DNA of 64,000 bases from Caldilineaceae bacterium (GTDB lineage: Bacteria > Chloroflexota > Anaerolineae > Caldilineales > Caldilineaceae): NCBI GenBank assembly GCA_026645575.1, contig JAPKMW010000039.1:24921-88920 (forward strand), in the 5' to 3' direction. Of this stretch, positions 8,803 to 19,899 are shown one piece after another (within the stretch, counting starts at the first letter, position 1; each line of letters begins with the position of its first letter). Below the pieces are notes generated by a model. That model was not told where the DNA came from. It saw nothing but the letters and a program-made list of their open reading frames with translations, and ran no database searches. The translations under genes were made by a program, and so were the position numbers.

Positions 8803-9070
8803 GTCTACAAGTCTCCTTACAGTTTATGGTAGGTAGAGAGGGAAAGCGCTCAACCGATGATAGCTGAACGTTGGGTAACACACTTGACAAAAACCGGGCA
8901 AATTGCTGATAAACGTTGAAACTAATTTGACAATCGATCTAGGACACATTTTCGTGGAATTGAGTAGACTAACTACTTGTGCCACCCTTAGCCGAAGTGC
9001 AAAGACTATAGCATGAAGCTGTAAGGCTGTCAAAATGCTGAACAAGGTAACTTGTAAGCGCTATGCCAGT
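8803..9070. other. intergenic regulatory region between divergent genes
   Basis: This non-coding stretch separates the divergent amino-acid-transporter operon and the zinc-ribbon gene. It contains several TTGTCA/TTGACA-like boxes on both strands, but on the minus strand I could not pair any of them with a convincing -10 at normal spacing. Confidence 0.4.
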
Positions 9071-9099
9071 TTGGTTAATGCGTCTACCTGCGCTATAAT
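9071..9099 (+). promoter_or_regulatory. sigma-70-type promoter for the zinc-ribbon gene
   Basis: TTGGTT (9071-9076) and a perfect TATAAT (9094-9099) are separated by 17 bases, about 40 bases before the start codon, which has GGAGAG as its ribosome site. Confidence 0.7.
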
Positions 9100-9139
9100 C
9101 GGCTAGAGTTGCACAAGGATTATCTTTGGAGAGTATGCT

Positions 9140-9739
9140 ATGTCGAGTGACCTGATTAATAATATCGCAACTGTGGTCGGCGTGATTGTCGCCGTTCTCG
9201 GTGCGTTTCTTTTTGCCTTCTGGATTGCAATGGGCATTTGGACTTTTAATGACATTCGCGCCCGTAGCCGCGATTGGTTGGCGATTTTGTTAGCCTGTGT
9301 CTTGGTGCTGATTTTTCCCATTGTCGGGCTAGTGCTATACCTGATGATCCGCCCCAAACAGACGCTGGCCGAAGTTTATGACCGTGCGCTGGAAGAAGAA
9401 GCGCTTTTGCGAGAAATTGAGGAAACCCTGGCCTGCGGCACCTGTGGCGTACCCGTGAAAGAGAATTGGGTCTACTGCCCCACCTGTCACCACCAACTGC
9501 AACACGCCTGTGTCAACTGCAAACAACTGGTGCGCAACGAATGGGAAATCTGCGTCTACTGCGGCACGGATCAACAGCAATCGGCCCAAGCCTATCGCCC
9601 CATCGGACAGCCGCAAGCCGCTTCGGCCAATGCACGGGCCGCTAATCTCTTCAACCGTCGCCCCACCCCCGTCACCGCCACCAACGTTGAAGTCGAGGTC
9701 GATGACACCTTCTACCGACCCGCTAGTGTATCAGAGTAG
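9140..9739 (+). CDS. membrane-anchored double zinc-ribbon protein
   Basis: The 199-residue protein has two N-terminal hydrophobic helices (about residues 10-35 and 47-72), resembling the PLDc_N/phospholipase-D N-terminal anchor. A short acidic helix follows, then two zinc ribbons in tandem with four CxxC knuckles: CGTC, CPTC, CVNC and CVYC (residues about 98-140). The C-terminus is a polar tail. Double zinc ribbons usually mediate protein or nucleic-acid contacts; the target is unknown. It converges on dnaE, with a 31-bp perfect palindrome between them. Confidence 0.7.
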   Translation: MSSDLINNIATVVGVIVAVLGAFLFAFWIAMGIWTFNDIRARSRDWLAILLACVLVLIFPIVGLVLYLMIRPKQTLAEVYDRALEEEALLREIEETLACGTCGVPVKENWVYCPTCHHQLQHACVNCKQLVRNEWEICVYCGTDQQQSAQAYRPIGQPQAASANARAANLFNRRPTPVTATNVEVEVDDTFYRPASVSE

Positions 9740-9743
9740 CACA

Positions 9744-9836
9744 CAACAACGGATTCTAGATAGCAACGGATTTATCGCCGGTTTGAGTTCACTTCGACTC
9801 GCAAATAAATCCGTTGCTATCTAGAATCCGTTGTTG
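9744..9836. terminator. 31-bp perfect palindrome between convergent genes
   Basis: Arms 9744-9774 and 9806-9836 are perfect reverse complements. The 31-nt loop contains a small secondary hairpin (GAGT/ACTC). It lies between the converging zinc-ribbon and dnaE genes, so it may act as a bidirectional terminator. Confidence 0.65.
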
Positions 9837-9851
9837 TTGTTGTTGTGTTGC

Positions 9852-12800
9852 TTACTCGCCCCCTGCTACCTGTTCCGGATCCACCACCACATCCAGACGG
9901 AAATGTTTCGTCAACTCACCGAGCAGTCGGTCACTGATCGAGCATGGGTCGTTGGGGAAGGCTAGTTCACAGCGTTGCCCATTGGATTCTAACACAATAG
10001 AGAAGCGGTCGCGACCACGCGGGTCGCGCACCCGGTCATAGATCTCTTTCAGGCGATATTTGTCCCGTTCCAAATCACCGCTACGGCGGAAGGTGATCTG
10101 TAGCTGACGTTCATTGGCGCGAGGGCTGTGTCCCTCGGTTTGGCGACCGTTGCGATGACCAGCGTTGTGTCCGTTGCCATTGGTGGCAGAAGTTGCCGGT
10201 GCAGCCTTCGGACGACTGGTTGCGCCATTGGCAGGCGCGCTCTTGGGTGTATCGGCATGATCCTCTGCTTGGGCGACGGTTGGCGCCGGTCGCGTTTCTA
10301 CCACCTTGACCGACGCCGCTTTGCTTTGCTCCGGTTTGCCGTTGGCATGAGCGCCATTCTGTTGCCCATTGCTTGAGGTATGATGATCCTGTCCATTGGT
10401 CTGCAGCGGCACGGTCGGCGTCAATGCCCCGGTCATGCTGACCCGTTTGCCACTCTCCGGGGCTACCAGCGGCGTTGGTGCCGGGGCAGGGTCACTTTTC
10501 ACCGGCTTGACTGCCTCAACCGTCAGGTCAGAGGTAGCTTTGGCGGTGGCAGCGGCTGTTGGGTCCTTCTCTTTAGCCAACTCGGCTGTGGGTGGCTTCA
10601 CGGCGGGCACTGTTGGTTGGGGTGGCGCCTCCAGCGTTTCCCCTGGTGCAGATGAGCGTAGCCACTCCGGCATCTCGTTGCGGAAGGGATCTTCCTCCTG
10701 TGACGGCGGGCTGAAGTCGTCCTCGTCGCCCATGACAAAGCCGTCACTGCCCATAACAAAACCGTCACTGACGGTGGCGACATAGTCAGCGTTGGCTTCG
10801 TTGATGACCAGACCATTAAAGGTTGGCGCCATATCCACCAAGGGGCGCTGGTAAGGGCTTGGCTCATCACCGCCGGCCGCGACAGCCTGATCGACATAGT
10901 TCTGCATCGAATCAACCAGCAGACTTGTCTGCCCTTCACGCGTTTGGGCCTTGCCTTTCATAATGACCAGCGTATCCGGCACCAGCTTTTCTTTGAGTTC
11001 CTGGTAGGCGCGCGGGAAGACCACGGCTTCACACTGCCCCTGGCGGTCTTCCAATTGGACAAAGGCCATCTGGTCGCCCTTTTTGGTGTTGATGGTGCGC
11101 ACACTGGTGATCATCCCGGCCAGGGTGACATTCTTGCCGTTATGCTCCTCGCTCAGTTCATTGCAGTAACAGGTGACAATTTTACTCATGTCGATCCCCA
11201 AACTTTGCATCGGATGGCTCGCTGCGTAAACGCCCAGGAGTTCTTTTTCCCAGGTCAACTTTTCACGGCCCTTGACTTCTTCAACATTCGGCAGGCGGAT
11301 TTGCGCAACGGAGGCCGCCCCGCCAGCAAAGAGGTCAAACATCGAAAGTTGGCCACTGGCGCGCTGGTCATGAACACTGCCGGAGTTGGCGACCATTTGA
11401 TCGATGACGGCCAGCAATTGGTTGCGCTTGCCAAAGCGGTCAAAGGCGCCGACTTTAATCAAACATTCGAGTGGCCGCTTGCCCACCTTGCGTAGATCGA
11501 CGCGGTCGGCAAAATCTTCCAGACTGGTGAAGGGACCCCCTTCATTACGTGAGGCCAGAATCTCCTTGACCGGCCCTTCGCCCACCATCTTTACCGCCGC
11601 CATGCCAAAACGGATAGCGCTGCCTGGCGGCACTGGGAACTTAAAGGACAACATTGGGTCGGGTTTCGCTGCTTCCACCCCATCCGGCAACCCCTGAATC
11701 TCAAAGTCCAACCCGCTATAGTTGACATCGGGCGGCAGCACACTGATGCCCATGCGCCGGCATTCGTTGATAAAGTTGACGACCTTTTCGGTCTTGTCAC
11801 GCTCGATCAGGAGCAGCGCCGCCATGTACTCGACGGGGTAGTGGGCTTTGAGAAAAGCTGTCTGCACCGTGATCACCGCATAGTCGGCGGCGTGGCTGTT
11901 GTGGACAAGAATGTCATTGGCAATGAAGTTGTGCAATCCCGGCACTTCTAGATCGTAGGTTTGCTTCTCGCCGATATACTCGATGCTGACGATTTTGTCC
12001 CAGTAAACATCACTTTGCGCGTAACGAGATAATTGATGATCGGCAAAGAAGTCCGCTAGCCGTTGCACTGTCTCACGGGTAAAACCAGTTTTGCTTGCTG
12101 CACCAGTTGGATAGAATTCACGTTGGGCAATCCCACAGGTTTGATTGATTTCCTCCCAGGTGAGTGTTGAGCGCGCTTTGGCGGTGCGCACCAACTGTTT
12201 GATCCCAACGGGAACGACATCTTTTGTACCACTGCTGATAGGATTCGCCAAAATCAAGCCGGCAATTCGCTCACGGCGTTCGGTGCTAACAAAGTGGCAA
12301 GCGATGTACGTTTGAAATGCAGCTAGATTATCGTTTCCTGTGACAAATAGTTGATAGCCAACCCGACCCTCTTTATACGGGAAAGTAACCTTCCGTAAAC
12401 GACTGAGAATGCCAAAACGTAAGAGCAGATGTTGCAACTGGCGCGCCAATCGTTCCGACGCTGTTGCGTAGAAGAGTGAACGGTCTTTGGCATTAATATG
12501 ACCATCGCCTTCCCACATACGGCTAATCATAAGACCGATTTGCCGATTATTTAAGGTAAACACCTCGTCTGGAATAGACTTTGTATGCGCGTTCTTGCCC
12601 CAAATGCCAATCTGTTGCGCCCAGCGAACAATCCCCGGCTCTTGTAGTCGATCTATGCGCTTGGCGTAAATTGAGAAGGTTGATTTATGGACAGCGATTG
12701 AACATTCGGTGTTTTCAAATTGCTCCGCTGCCCGAATGTAATCTTCGACCTGTTCGTTATCTTGTGAGTAAAAATAAACAGAACGAGGGTGGCAAAGATT

Positions 12801-15461
12801 GCCTTCCGCTAACAAGTGTCCCAACGCAATCATTTCATGATCAGGCCACGTTTGTTGACCTTCGACTGGAATACAACGGGGCACAGCAATTTGATCACCA
12901 CTATGCAGTTCTTCCAACAAGCGCCAGCCATCAAAGGTGTAAAATGGGTGATTGGCCGTCGCTTCAATCGTGCGGCCCAATGCAGTCGTTAAGCGGTAAA
13001 CTGGCTTTACCCCATTATTCATGACAGCTGAGACTGTGCCAGGACGTAATTTTAAGGCATCAATATCACAGGCAAGCGTTGTGTCGATCCGGGCTGCGCC
13101 AGTGTACAAATCTTCAACCTTCACCAAACGACCAGTACTGGCGTCCAGCACCTCGACATCACCAGGCAAACATTTGTTGAAGCCATAACGGGCAAAAAAT
13201 TCAATGTCGCCGTAGATAGCCTCAGCCGCGTCTTTGGGAATATTATTTTTGCCGCAGCCTTCAACGAAAATTTTCTTGTGTTTTTCAATGTCAGAAGCTT
13301 TTTTCTTGCTGATGGCGCGGCGCACCAAGTCAGCTTCACCAGGAGTATACCCTGCTAATTGGCTAAGTACCTGAATAATTTGCTCTTGATAAATTATGAT
13401 ACCTAACGTTTCAGTTAGAATTGGCCTAAGAGCATCATGCTTAAACTCGATTTCTTCCTCACCGTGCAAGCGCCGAATATAATTCGGAATATACTCCAAC
13501 GGCCCTGGCCGATAGAGCGAAATCGTCGCCACGATATGCTCAAAGAGATGGGGCCGCATCTCCGTCAGCACGCGGCGCATCCCTGCACTTTCGACTTGGA
13601 AGACGCCGCTCACTTCACCGCTGGAGAGCAACTTGAACGCTTGCGTCGTCACTTCGCCTTCAAAGGGAATGGTCGCCAGGGTGTATTCGATGCCGTGCCG
13701 CTCCTTGATCAGCCGCCCAGCCTCGCGCATGACGGAGAGGGTGCTGAGGCCGAGGAAGTCCACCTTGAGCAGCCCAATCGACTCCAAGATCGGGAACTCA
13801 AACTGGGCCACCGTCTCGGTGACGCTGCCTTTGCTGGGGCGCATGAGCGGCGCATAGTTCACCAGTTCCTTGTCGGCGACAATGACGGCGGCGGCATGGA
13901 TGCCAGAGTGGCGCGTCACTCCTTCCAGTTTCATCGAGTAGTCCAGCAGGCTGGTGACCCACGGCTCATTCTGGTAAAGCTGCACCAGTTCCGGGTTGTA
14001 AAACTCATGGCCTTCAGTCATCACATCTTTGATCAACACCGGTTTGCCGGGGATGGCCGGGATCAACTGGGCAATGCGGTTGACCTGGTTGAGCGGAATC
14101 TCCTGGGCGCGCCCCACATCTTTAATGGCCGCTCGCGCCTTCATGCGTCCAAAGGTGACGATCTGGGCGACCTGCTCTTTCCCATACTTTTCAATGGTAT
14201 AGCGGATCATCTCTTCGCGCTGGTCATCGGGGAAGTCCAGGTCAAAGTCAGGCATGGTGACGCGGGCCGGATTGAGGAAACGCTCAAAGATTAGGTTGTT
14301 CTTGAGCGGGTCAATACCGGTGATGCCGGTGCAGTAGGCGACCAATGAACCGGCGCCTGATCCACGGACATTCCACCAAATATTGCGGCTGCGGGCAAAG
14401 CGACAGAGGTCGGCCACAATCAAGAAGTAGATGGAAAAACCCATCTTGGCAATAACGCCCAATTCAAAGTCTTTGCGCTTCTGCACATCTTCGTTGGTGG
14501 CCCGTTCGCCATAAAGGCGTACCAACCCCTCTTCGGTCAAGTGGCGCAAATAGGTGTCATAGGTGTAGCCCTCTGGAATCGGCATATCGGGCAGATGATA
14601 GCTCTTGTCTTCCAGATCGACTTCGCACATTTCGGCAATGCGCAAGGAGTTTTCGTAGGCGCTGGCCGGCAAGTCGATCAAGGGGCGGAAGGTCGCCTCC
14701 ATCTGCTCGCGGCTCTTGAGGAAGTAGCTCTGGTCGCTCAACCGCATCCGCTTTTCGGACTTAATGCTCTCACCAGTCTGCACACAGAGCAACATTTCAT
14801 GGGGGTCGGCGTCGGCCTCTTTGACATAGTGGACATCGTTGGTGGCGAGCAGGCCGATGCCAAACTTTTCCGACCAGGGAACGAGCGATTTATTGACCGG
14901 GATCAATTCAGGAATGCTGTGTTCCTGCAACTCAATATAAAAATTCTCTTTGCCAAAGACATCGACATACCAACCAAAGCGCTCATAGGCTTCCTGCTCT
15001 TTGCCCTGCATGAGCAACTGCGGCACTTCAGCACCTAGACAGCCCGTGGTGCAAATGATGCCTTCGGCATGTTTGGCGAGAAAGTCGTGATCGACACGCG
15101 GTTTATAGTAGTAGCCGTTGAGCTGGCTATGGCTGGCAATCTTGAGCAGATTGCGATAGCCGGTCATGTTTTTGGCGAGCAGCAAAATATGGTAGTTTTC
15201 GCGATCCAATTGCCCATCGCGGCCACCCATCGGTCGCCCCCAGACAGTTTGGTAGGCTTCGATGCCAACAATGGGTTTGATCTCATTCTCTTTGCAGGCG
15301 CGAAAAAATTCAATAGCCCCGTGCATGACGCCATGATCGGTGAGAGCCAGGGCTGGTTGCCCCAACCGCTTGGCCTCTTTGACCAACTCTTTGATACGGC
15401 CCAAGCCGTCGAGCATCGAATATTCAGAGTGAACATGTAGATGTACAAAGTCGTTGGCCAT
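9852..15461 (-). CDS. dnaE: DNA polymerase III subunit alpha with an in-frame intein
   Basis: This is the replicative polymerase catalytic subunit. The N-terminal PHP domain begins [13 protein letters not shown]. The polymerase core has the metal-binding motif [10 protein letters not shown] near residue 405 and the nucleotide-binding [14 protein letters not shown] 425-residue intein (764-1188) interrupts the conserved [13 protein letters not shown] segment; without it the protein is 1444 residues. After the fingers come helix-hairpin-helix segments and an OB fold ([12 protein letters not shown]). A roughly 290-residue Pro/Ala/Thr-rich tail follows and ends in a compact domain ([12 protein letters not shown] to the end). 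The tail is longer than in E. coli DnaE and contains a tandem DGFVMG duplication. GAGGA precedes the ATG. Confidence 0.95.
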   Translation of the reverse strand: MANDFVHLHVHSEYSMLDGLGRIKELVKEAKRLGQPALALTDHGVMHGAIEFFRACKENEIKPIVGIEAYQTVWGRPMGGRDGQLDRENYHILLLAKNMTGYRNLLKIASHSQLNGYYYKPRVDHDFLAKHAEGIICTTGCLGAEVPQLLMQGKEQEAYERFGWYVDVFGKENFYIELQEHSIPELIPVNKSLVPWSEKFGIGLLATNDVHYVKEADADPHEMLLCVQTGESIKSEKRMRLSDQSYFLKSREQMEATFRPLIDLPASAYENSLRIAEMCEVDLEDKSYHLPDMPIPEGYTYDTYLRHLTEEGLVRLYGERATNEDVQKRKDFELGVIAKMGFSIYFLIVADLCRFARSRNIWWNVRGSGAGSLVAYCTGITGIDPLKNNLIFERFLNPARVTMPDFDLDFPDDQREEMIRYTIEKYGKEQVAQIVTFGRMKARAAIKDVGRAQEIPLNQVNRIAQLIPAIPGKPVLIKDVMTEGHEFYNPELVQLYQNEPWVTSLLDYSMKLEGVTRHSGIHAAAVIVADKELVNYAPLMRPSKGSVTETVAQFEFPILESIGLLKVDFLGLSTLSVMREAGRLIKERHGIEYTLATIPFEGEVTTQAFKLLSSGEVSGVFQVESAGMRRVLTEMRPHLFEHIVATISLYRPGPLEYIPNYIRRLHGEEEIEFKHDALRPILTETLGIIIYQEQIIQVLSQLAGYTPGEADLVRRAISKKKASDIEKHKKIFVEGCGKNNIPKDAAEAIYGDIEFFARYGFNKCLPGDVEVLDASTGRLVKVEDLYTGAARIDTTLACDIDALKLRPGTVSAVMNNGVKPVYRLTTALGRTIEATANHPFYTFDGWRLLEELHSGDQIAVPRCIPVEGQQTWPDHEMIALGHLLAEGNLCHPRSVYFYSQDNEQVEDYIRAAEQFENTECSIAVHKSTFSIYAKRIDRLQEPGIVRWAQQIGIWGKNAHTKSIPDEVFTLNNRQIGLMISRMWEGDGHINAKDRSLFYATASERLARQLQHLLLRFGILSRLRKVTFPYKEGRVGYQLFVTGNDNLAAFQTYIACHFVSTERRERIAGLILANPISSGTKDVVPVGIKQLVRTAKARSTLTWEEINQTCGIAQREFYPTGAASKTGFTRETVQRLADFFADHQLSRYAQSDVYWDKIVSIEYIGEKQTYDLEVPGLHNFIANDILVHNSHAADYAVITVQTAFLKAHYPVEYMAALLLIERDKTEKVVNFINECRRMGISVLPPDVNYSGLDFEIQGLPDGVEAAKPDPMLSFKFPVPPGSAIRFGMAAVKMVGEGPVKEILASRNEGGPFTSLEDFADRVDLRKVGKRPLECLIKVGAFDRFGKRNQLLAVIDQMVANSGSVHDQRASGQLSMFDLFAGGAASVAQIRLPNVEEVKGREKLTWEKELLGVYAASHPMQSLGIDMSKIVTCYCNELSEEHNGKNVTLAGMITSVRTINTKKGDQMAFVQLEDRQGQCEAVVFPRAYQELKEKLVPDTLVIMKGKAQTREGQTSLLVDSMQNYVDQAVAAGGDEPSPYQRPLVDMAPTFNGLVINEANADYVATVSDGFVMGSDGFVMGDEDDFSPPSQEEDPFRNEMPEWLRSSAPGETLEAPPQPTVPAVKPPTAELAKEKDPTAAATAKATSDLTVEAVKPVKSDPAPAPTPLVAPESGKRVSMTGALTPTVPLQTNGQDHHTSSNGQQNGAHANGKPEQSKAASVKVVETRPAPTVAQAEDHADTPKSAPANGATSRPKAAPATSATNGNGHNAGHRNGRQTEGHSPRANERQLQITFRRSGDLERDKYRLKEIYDRVRDPRGRDRFSIVLESNGQRCELAFPNDPCSISDRLLGELTKHFRLDVVVDPEQVAGGE
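11898..13172 (-). mobile_element. intein with LAGLIDADG homing endonuclease inside DnaE
   Basis: The 425-residue insert starts with Cys (block [11 protein letters not shown]) and has block [13 protein letters not shown] with the conserved histidine. Two dodecapeptide motifs, [10 protein letters not shown] and [10 protein letters not shown], each carry the expected acidic residue. It ends with block [17 protein letters not shown] and block G ILVHN before Ser1189. All splicing residues (Cys1, block B His, penultimate His, terminal Asn, +1 Ser) are present, so splicing should work, and the endonuclease looks intact. The junction is GFNK / SHAADYAV. From memory, split cyanobacterial DnaE inteins sit about four residues earlier in the same loop. 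Confidence 0.9.
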
Positions 15462-15504
15462 GACTTATTCCTCTGGTGAACGCTGTTTTTGCCGGTGAAA
15501 TGAC

Positions 15505-15547
15505 AATCACCTAACGACCAAATCGGGTTTTGGGTGATTAGGTGATT
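15505..15547. repeat. inverted repeat upstream of dnaE
   Basis: AATCACCTAACGACC (15505-15519) pairs imperfectly with GGGTGATTAGGTGATT (15532-15547); the words ATCACCT/AGGTGAT repeat. It lies 45-85 bases before the dnaE start. It could be an mRNA leader hairpin or a remnant of the heptamer-type repeats. Confidence 0.5.
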
Positions 15548-15773
15548 CCTATAGGCTATGGTAGTTCGTAAAACCAATGTTCTACGATTGGCTCCTCATT
15601 ATACCAAAAGTGAGTGCGCTTTGCTAGTGTCTTGGCTTGTAGTTTGGGTTACGTGGAGGTTGGTGGGACGCACGGATTGTTGCGAAAGAGAAGATCATTG
15701 TATACTCTGTAGCGTGTAATCGCGTATAATGAAAGAATAGGAGGCGTAGGTGCTACACGGAAACGAGGAGCTG

Positions 15774-15974
15774 ATGATGTACACTGAACTACCCTTGATG
15801 CCACTGGACGAGTTCCAGCAACAATTCTATGCAGCGCTGGTAGAAGCAGGGTACGACACGCGTGAGAAAATTATCGAGCTTGTGCGTGAAGTTAAACTTG
15901 AACTTGCCAGAGAGGCTGGTCTTTTTACAGAATCTCTAACGGATCATCTTGTTGACAACACGATTATCAGCTAG
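15774..15974 (+). CDS. small hypothetical protein
   Basis: A 66-residue acidic, helical protein (about residues 10-50 form an amphipathic helix, REKIIELVREVKLELARE) of unknown function. There are two possible starts. ATG 15774 or 15777 lies just after GAGGAG. GTG 15750 lies 5 bases after AGGAGG, which is an even better ribosome site and would add eight residues. A TATAAT box lies at 15725-15730, without a clear -35. It is the first gene of an AT-rich island that continues with the winged-helix and PIN-domain genes; an antitoxin-like or regulatory role is speculation from context. Confidence 0.55.
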   Translation: MMYTELPLMPLDEFQQQFYAALVEAGYDTREKIIELVREVKLELAREAGLFTESLTDHLVDNTIIS

Positions 15975-16103
15975 TATACTAACAGAAGCTTACTTCCGTA
16001 GGTTGGTTAAAATAAAAATTAAGGGAAAAGATACTCTATTAAAGTCTTTACTACTAACAAACTTTAATGCTGGCGTACTTTTATTCAATAGAGAGGTGTT
16101 ACT

Positions 16104-16574
16104 TTGGTTATATCTACCCAAGCACAAGAGATGCTACATGTAATCTTTACTAAACTCGCTTTAACTGGAAAAAAGAATCATCTATACAACGATGAACTGG
16201 AAAATCTTTTTGAGCACACGTCGGCACATGCTGTTCGATTGATTGTCGAAGAACTTGAAAATTTGAAACTATTGACAATCAAGAGGGAAATGTTTGGTAG
16301 TTACAAAGTGGAAGTTACGATAAAAGCATGGGAGAAGATGGCAGCGCAGTACTTAGATTTCGATCCATTAAAGAATGCAGAAACAGTTAAAAATAGTCTT
16401 TCCTTGTTCAATGGAGCGGTAAAAGGGCCAGAAATTGCTACTCAAACAGAACTTACTGCTTCCCAGATAAATATAGCTATACATATACTTGAATCACAAG
16501 ACTCAGTTTGGGTAAATCGAAACGAACATCCTGTTCCTGAGGGTTATACATTCATGAGCGCTCGAATAATCTAA
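16104..16574 (+). CDS. winged-helix-like hypothetical protein
   Basis: A 156-residue protein. Residues 5-75 look like a winged-helix domain (helices followed by a KLLTIKREMFGSYKVEVTI wing), and residues 90-150 may be a second, similar unit. The start is probably TTG 16104, preceded by GAGAGG at 7 bases; the ATG nine codons later has no comparable site. Base composition is clearly AT-richer than the flanking dnaE and kinase genes. It is followed 96 bases later by the PIN-domain gene on the same strand. A regulator or antitoxin for that nuclease is a reasonable guess, not shown by sequence. Confidence 0.55.
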   Translation: MVISTQAQEMLHVIFTKLALTGKKNHLYNDELENLFEHTSAHAVRLIVEELENLKLLTIKREMFGSYKVEVTIKAWEKMAAQYLDFDPLKNAETVKNSLSLFNGAVKGPEIATQTELTASQINIAIHILESQDSVWVNRNEHPVPEGYTFMSARII

Positions 16575-16670
16575 CTCGAGCTATAGCTGATACTTAGACG
16601 AAGGATACAGAAAATTTGTTTGACCTAATTAAACTAGAACAGTAGTGTCAAAGAAAGCCACAGATTTGTT

Positions 16671-17501
16671 ATGAGTAACATCGTTACTTATTCACAATTT
16701 ATATACCTCGACACTAATATTTTTGGCTATCTTGTTGAACGAGAAAAACTATGGAATAAACTGGCTAGGTACTGTGAAACTAATGATTTAGTTGTAGCTG
16801 TAAGTGAGGCAAACCTAAGCGAATTATCCGATGTAAAGCATATGCATAAAGATTTAACTAGGTTAATGCTATCATTACCTTCTGCACTTATTAGAGCAGG
16901 CGACAACATTGTTCAACTAGAAGTAACAGCCTACCCTTACAAATTAGAGTCGTCTCTAATTTTGCTATATCCACTAAAGAATGCTTTGCTTGAACAGGAC
17001 GGAGCGGAGAAAATCGAACGTTTTCTTTCTTCGCCTTTACTCAAACAGGCGCGCGAAGATCAACTCAAACATGCAAAGCTGATGCCTAACATTTTGGAAT
17101 CAGCTAAGAAGAAAAATAAACCTTCTACAGGCAGCAGATACACTTCTCAGGATGCAGAGGAATATGCTTCTTTTGGTGTGCTTTATGTTCTCGCAAGGGA
17201 TCACCGCAGATTTCTTGAAAATTTAGGAACAGCACCTGATGTTTTTCCAGATACTACATTCCAATCATTACGACTTCACTTTCTTGGCATTTTCTATAAA
17301 TACTATCTTTGGAGGCAAACTCCACAAAAAAGGTCTGATTTCGTAGATTTGTGGCATTTATACCACATTCCCTACTGTAAAATGGTAATTGTAGAACGTG
17401 AACTATGCAAAGTATTAAAGCATATCAAGCATGATCATCCGACACTACTCAGTACCGATATATTTGATATTGACTTTATTAGAACTTTTGAAAACCATTA
17501 A
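16671..17501 (+). CDS. PIN-domain-like putative ribonuclease
   Basis: The 276-residue protein starts with YLDTNIFGYL, the classic first motif of PIN nucleases (Asp near residue 13). Acidic residues follow in SEANLSELSD, and late in the protein there is a DFVDLWHLYHIPYC segment with a following VEREL, matching the third and fourth PIN motifs. It is about twice the length of VapC toxins; the extra length is a helical insertion between motifs. AT-rich composition and lack of neighbours in common suggest transfer. Ribonuclease activity is inferred from the family. A different PIN role, such as part of a defence module, is possible. Confidence 0.6.
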   Translation: MSNIVTYSQFIYLDTNIFGYLVEREKLWNKLARYCETNDLVVAVSEANLSELSDVKHMHKDLTRLMLSLPSALIRAGDNIVQLEVTAYPYKLESSLILLYPLKNALLEQDGAEKIERFLSSPLLKQAREDQLKHAKLMPNILESAKKKNKPSTGSRYTSQDAEEYASFGVLYVLARDHRRFLENLGTAPDVFPDTTFQSLRLHFLGIFYKYYLWRQTPQKRSDFVDLWHLYHIPYCKMVIVERELCKVLKHIKHDHPTLLSTDIFDIDFIRTFENH

Positions 17502-17533
17502 ACATACCCTTTAATATACACATGGAATAATCA

Positions 17534-19766
17534 TTAAAATACTTTGTGGAATTGCAACAGGGTAACAATTCCTTCCTCATCATAGCTATCCAGTAAGCAC
17601 CGCAATTGATTAGCAAAGGGCTGATAGGCCGGCTGGATGGCGACGCTCTGTTCGATCTGTTTGCGCAGGCGGGGCAACTCCCCTTTGAGCGCCATGTCGA
17701 GGAGGGCGGCGAGTTCCGACACCGGTGGCAGCCGGAGTGGCGGCTGAGGCAGTGAACTTGTCGGAACGGCTGGCGGTTCAATGGACAAAACGGTCGCTGT
17801 CACATCTGCCGTCGCCCGCTCTTCGGCAGCCAACAAGATCGGCGCCGTCATTGTGAACACAAATTGACTGCCCTTACCCTCAACGCTGGTCACGCTCACC
17901 GTACCCTGCATGGCGTGTGCCAGCTCTTGGGTGATCGCCAAACCCAAGCCGGCGCCTTTGGTGCGCTGTTGCCGATCGCCCAGTTGTTCAAAGGGGAGAA
18001 AAATTTTTTGGAGTTGGGCGGCCGTCATGCCTGGGCCAGTGTCAGCTACAGTGAATCGGAGATGCGCAGTTGCGGCAGCAGGGATAGCATTATCTGCCAT
18101 TGCGGCTGCGTCCTGCACCCAATCCACTGCCAGAGTAATCGACCCCTGACGGGTAAATTTGAAGGCATTGTCCAGGAGATTGCTCAAAATTTGCCGCAAG
18201 CGCTTTTCATCGGCCAGGATCAGTGGCGGCAACTGGGATGAAGTCTTAAAATGAAAGGCGACTCCCACCTGTTGCTCGGCGCGAATGCGAAAGAGATCGA
18301 CCAGGCCATGTAAAAAGTGGGACAGCGCCAACCGTTGCGGTGATAATTCCAATTTACGCGCTTCGATCTTAGCGAGATCCAGAATATCATTGATCAACAT
18401 GAGCAGATGCTCGCCGCTTTCCCGGATAATGAGCAAGGCGTGCTGTTGACCAGCCGTCAGACGGGGGTCACGTTCCAGGATCTGGACATAGCCCAGAATG
18501 CCGTTGAGGGGGGGTGCGCAATTCATGGCTCATGCGCGCCAGAAAGTCGCTCTTGGCGCGATTGGCCGTCTCGGCGGCATCTTTGGCCGTGGCTAATTCG
18601 CCAATCATCGTGCGCAACCTTGCGGTCATCTGATTGAAGGTAGTGGCTAACTGGCCGATTTCATCGCCATACTCAACCTGCGCTTGGGCTGTCAGGTCAC
18701 CGGCCCCCAGTTGTTGGGTGGCGCTATTCAAACGGCGAATAGGGCCGGCAATGCTCTCCCGCAAGAAATAGGCCATCAACAGCCCCAACAGGAGCGCCAA
18801 CAGACCACTGACTAAGGTCTGATATTGAACGCCGGCTAGACTTCGCTTGCCCGCATCCAACTCCTGCTGCAGGCGCATCTGCTGACCAGCGGTCAACCCT
18901 TCGAGTAATTCCACCATCGCTTCGGCTTGCGGCTCCAAAGTATGTTGAAAGAGATAGAGATCTTCGTGACTGCGTTCCCCCTCGACCACAGCAAAGATCT
19001 GATCCGGCAGGCGCAGAAACTCATCCCGTGTGACGTGCAGTTGCTGAAGCGTGGTGGCCTGCGTTCCCTGGAGTTGACCCGCCTGGGCAGCCACTTCACC
19101 CCAAAGCGTACTGTTACGCACCAGACTATCAGCGTAGCCAAATTTGAAGACCGGGTCGCCAGTGGTGGCATAGGCGCGCAAGTTCGTACTCATTGCCTGC
19201 CACGAGGTGCGCAGATCGGCGAGCAGGGTCAACAGGGCCGGATCGGCGGTCGCCTGGGCCAGCAACTGGTCGATGCCATTGCGAAAGGCTGTACTGAGCG
19301 GTTGCGCTTCCATGGTTTCCAGGCGCAGAGCCGGCTGATTATTGAGCGGGTTATCATGTAAGGCAAAGAGCTTGGTCGGCAAGGGCAACCAGGCGGCAAA
19401 GGTGTCGATCAGGGCATTCAACTGGCGAATGTCTTCTGCGTTCGACCAATCGCGCGAAAGTCTTTTGAGTTCACCCAGATTTTCTTGAAAGAGCGCTTTG
19501 GCTTTGTTGTAATCATCAATGTTTTGCAGATCGCCCACCGCCAGATAACCACGCACAGCGGCGCGCATCTGTAATAAACTGGTTTGGGCGCGCCCAGCGG
19601 CCAGTGCGGTCGGCACGCGCACATCCACCGTCAAATTGATGCTATCCGTGGCAGCGCGACCGGCCACAAAGATCAGGCCAACCACCACCAGCAACAACCC
19701 CACCAAAATGCCAAAGCCGATGGTCAGCTTGTTGCCGATGTTGAGGTTGTGAAAGTAGTTGCGCAT
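17534..19766 (-). pseudogene. transmembrane sensor histidine kinase, broken by a frameshift in a C7 run
   Basis: Two overlapping frames together encode one kinase of about 740 residues. The upstream part (19766 to about 18514) has a membrane helix at residues 14-36, a helical sensor domain, a second membrane helix near 320-340, a HAMP domain and the start of HisKA ([12 protein letters not shown]). The downstream frame (from about 18508 to 17534) resumes with [14 protein letters not shown], then the HATPase boxes (NLLDNAFKFT, DTGPGMT, GAGLGLAI) and a helical tail. The break is a run of seven cytosines on the coding strand (18508-18514); six would restore [13 protein letters not shown]. It may be a sequencing error, a phase-variable tract or a real mutation. 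Confidence 0.8.
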
Positions 19767-19899
19767 GGTCTTGTTGGGTGATTTGGGATGCGTGTTGTGT
19801 AGGTGTTGAATAACTTGCCTGTTGGAGATTATGTAGGCTCAACTGACCCCGAAGTTGATACAACAAACAGAGAAAGCAAAGCATCAACAAGGGAGAAGT

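Noticed and set aside
9352..9739. Reading the zinc-ribbon protein as a phospholipase D
   Set aside because: Only the N-terminal anchor resembles PLDc_N; no HKD motif is present.
12581..13024. A plus-strand frame across the intein
   Set aside because: It is antisense to intact intein and endonuclease motifs.
15949..16143. A 64-codon frame between the small protein and the winged-helix gene
   Set aside because: It overlaps both neighbours, has no ribosome site, and its translation is unlike a folded protein.
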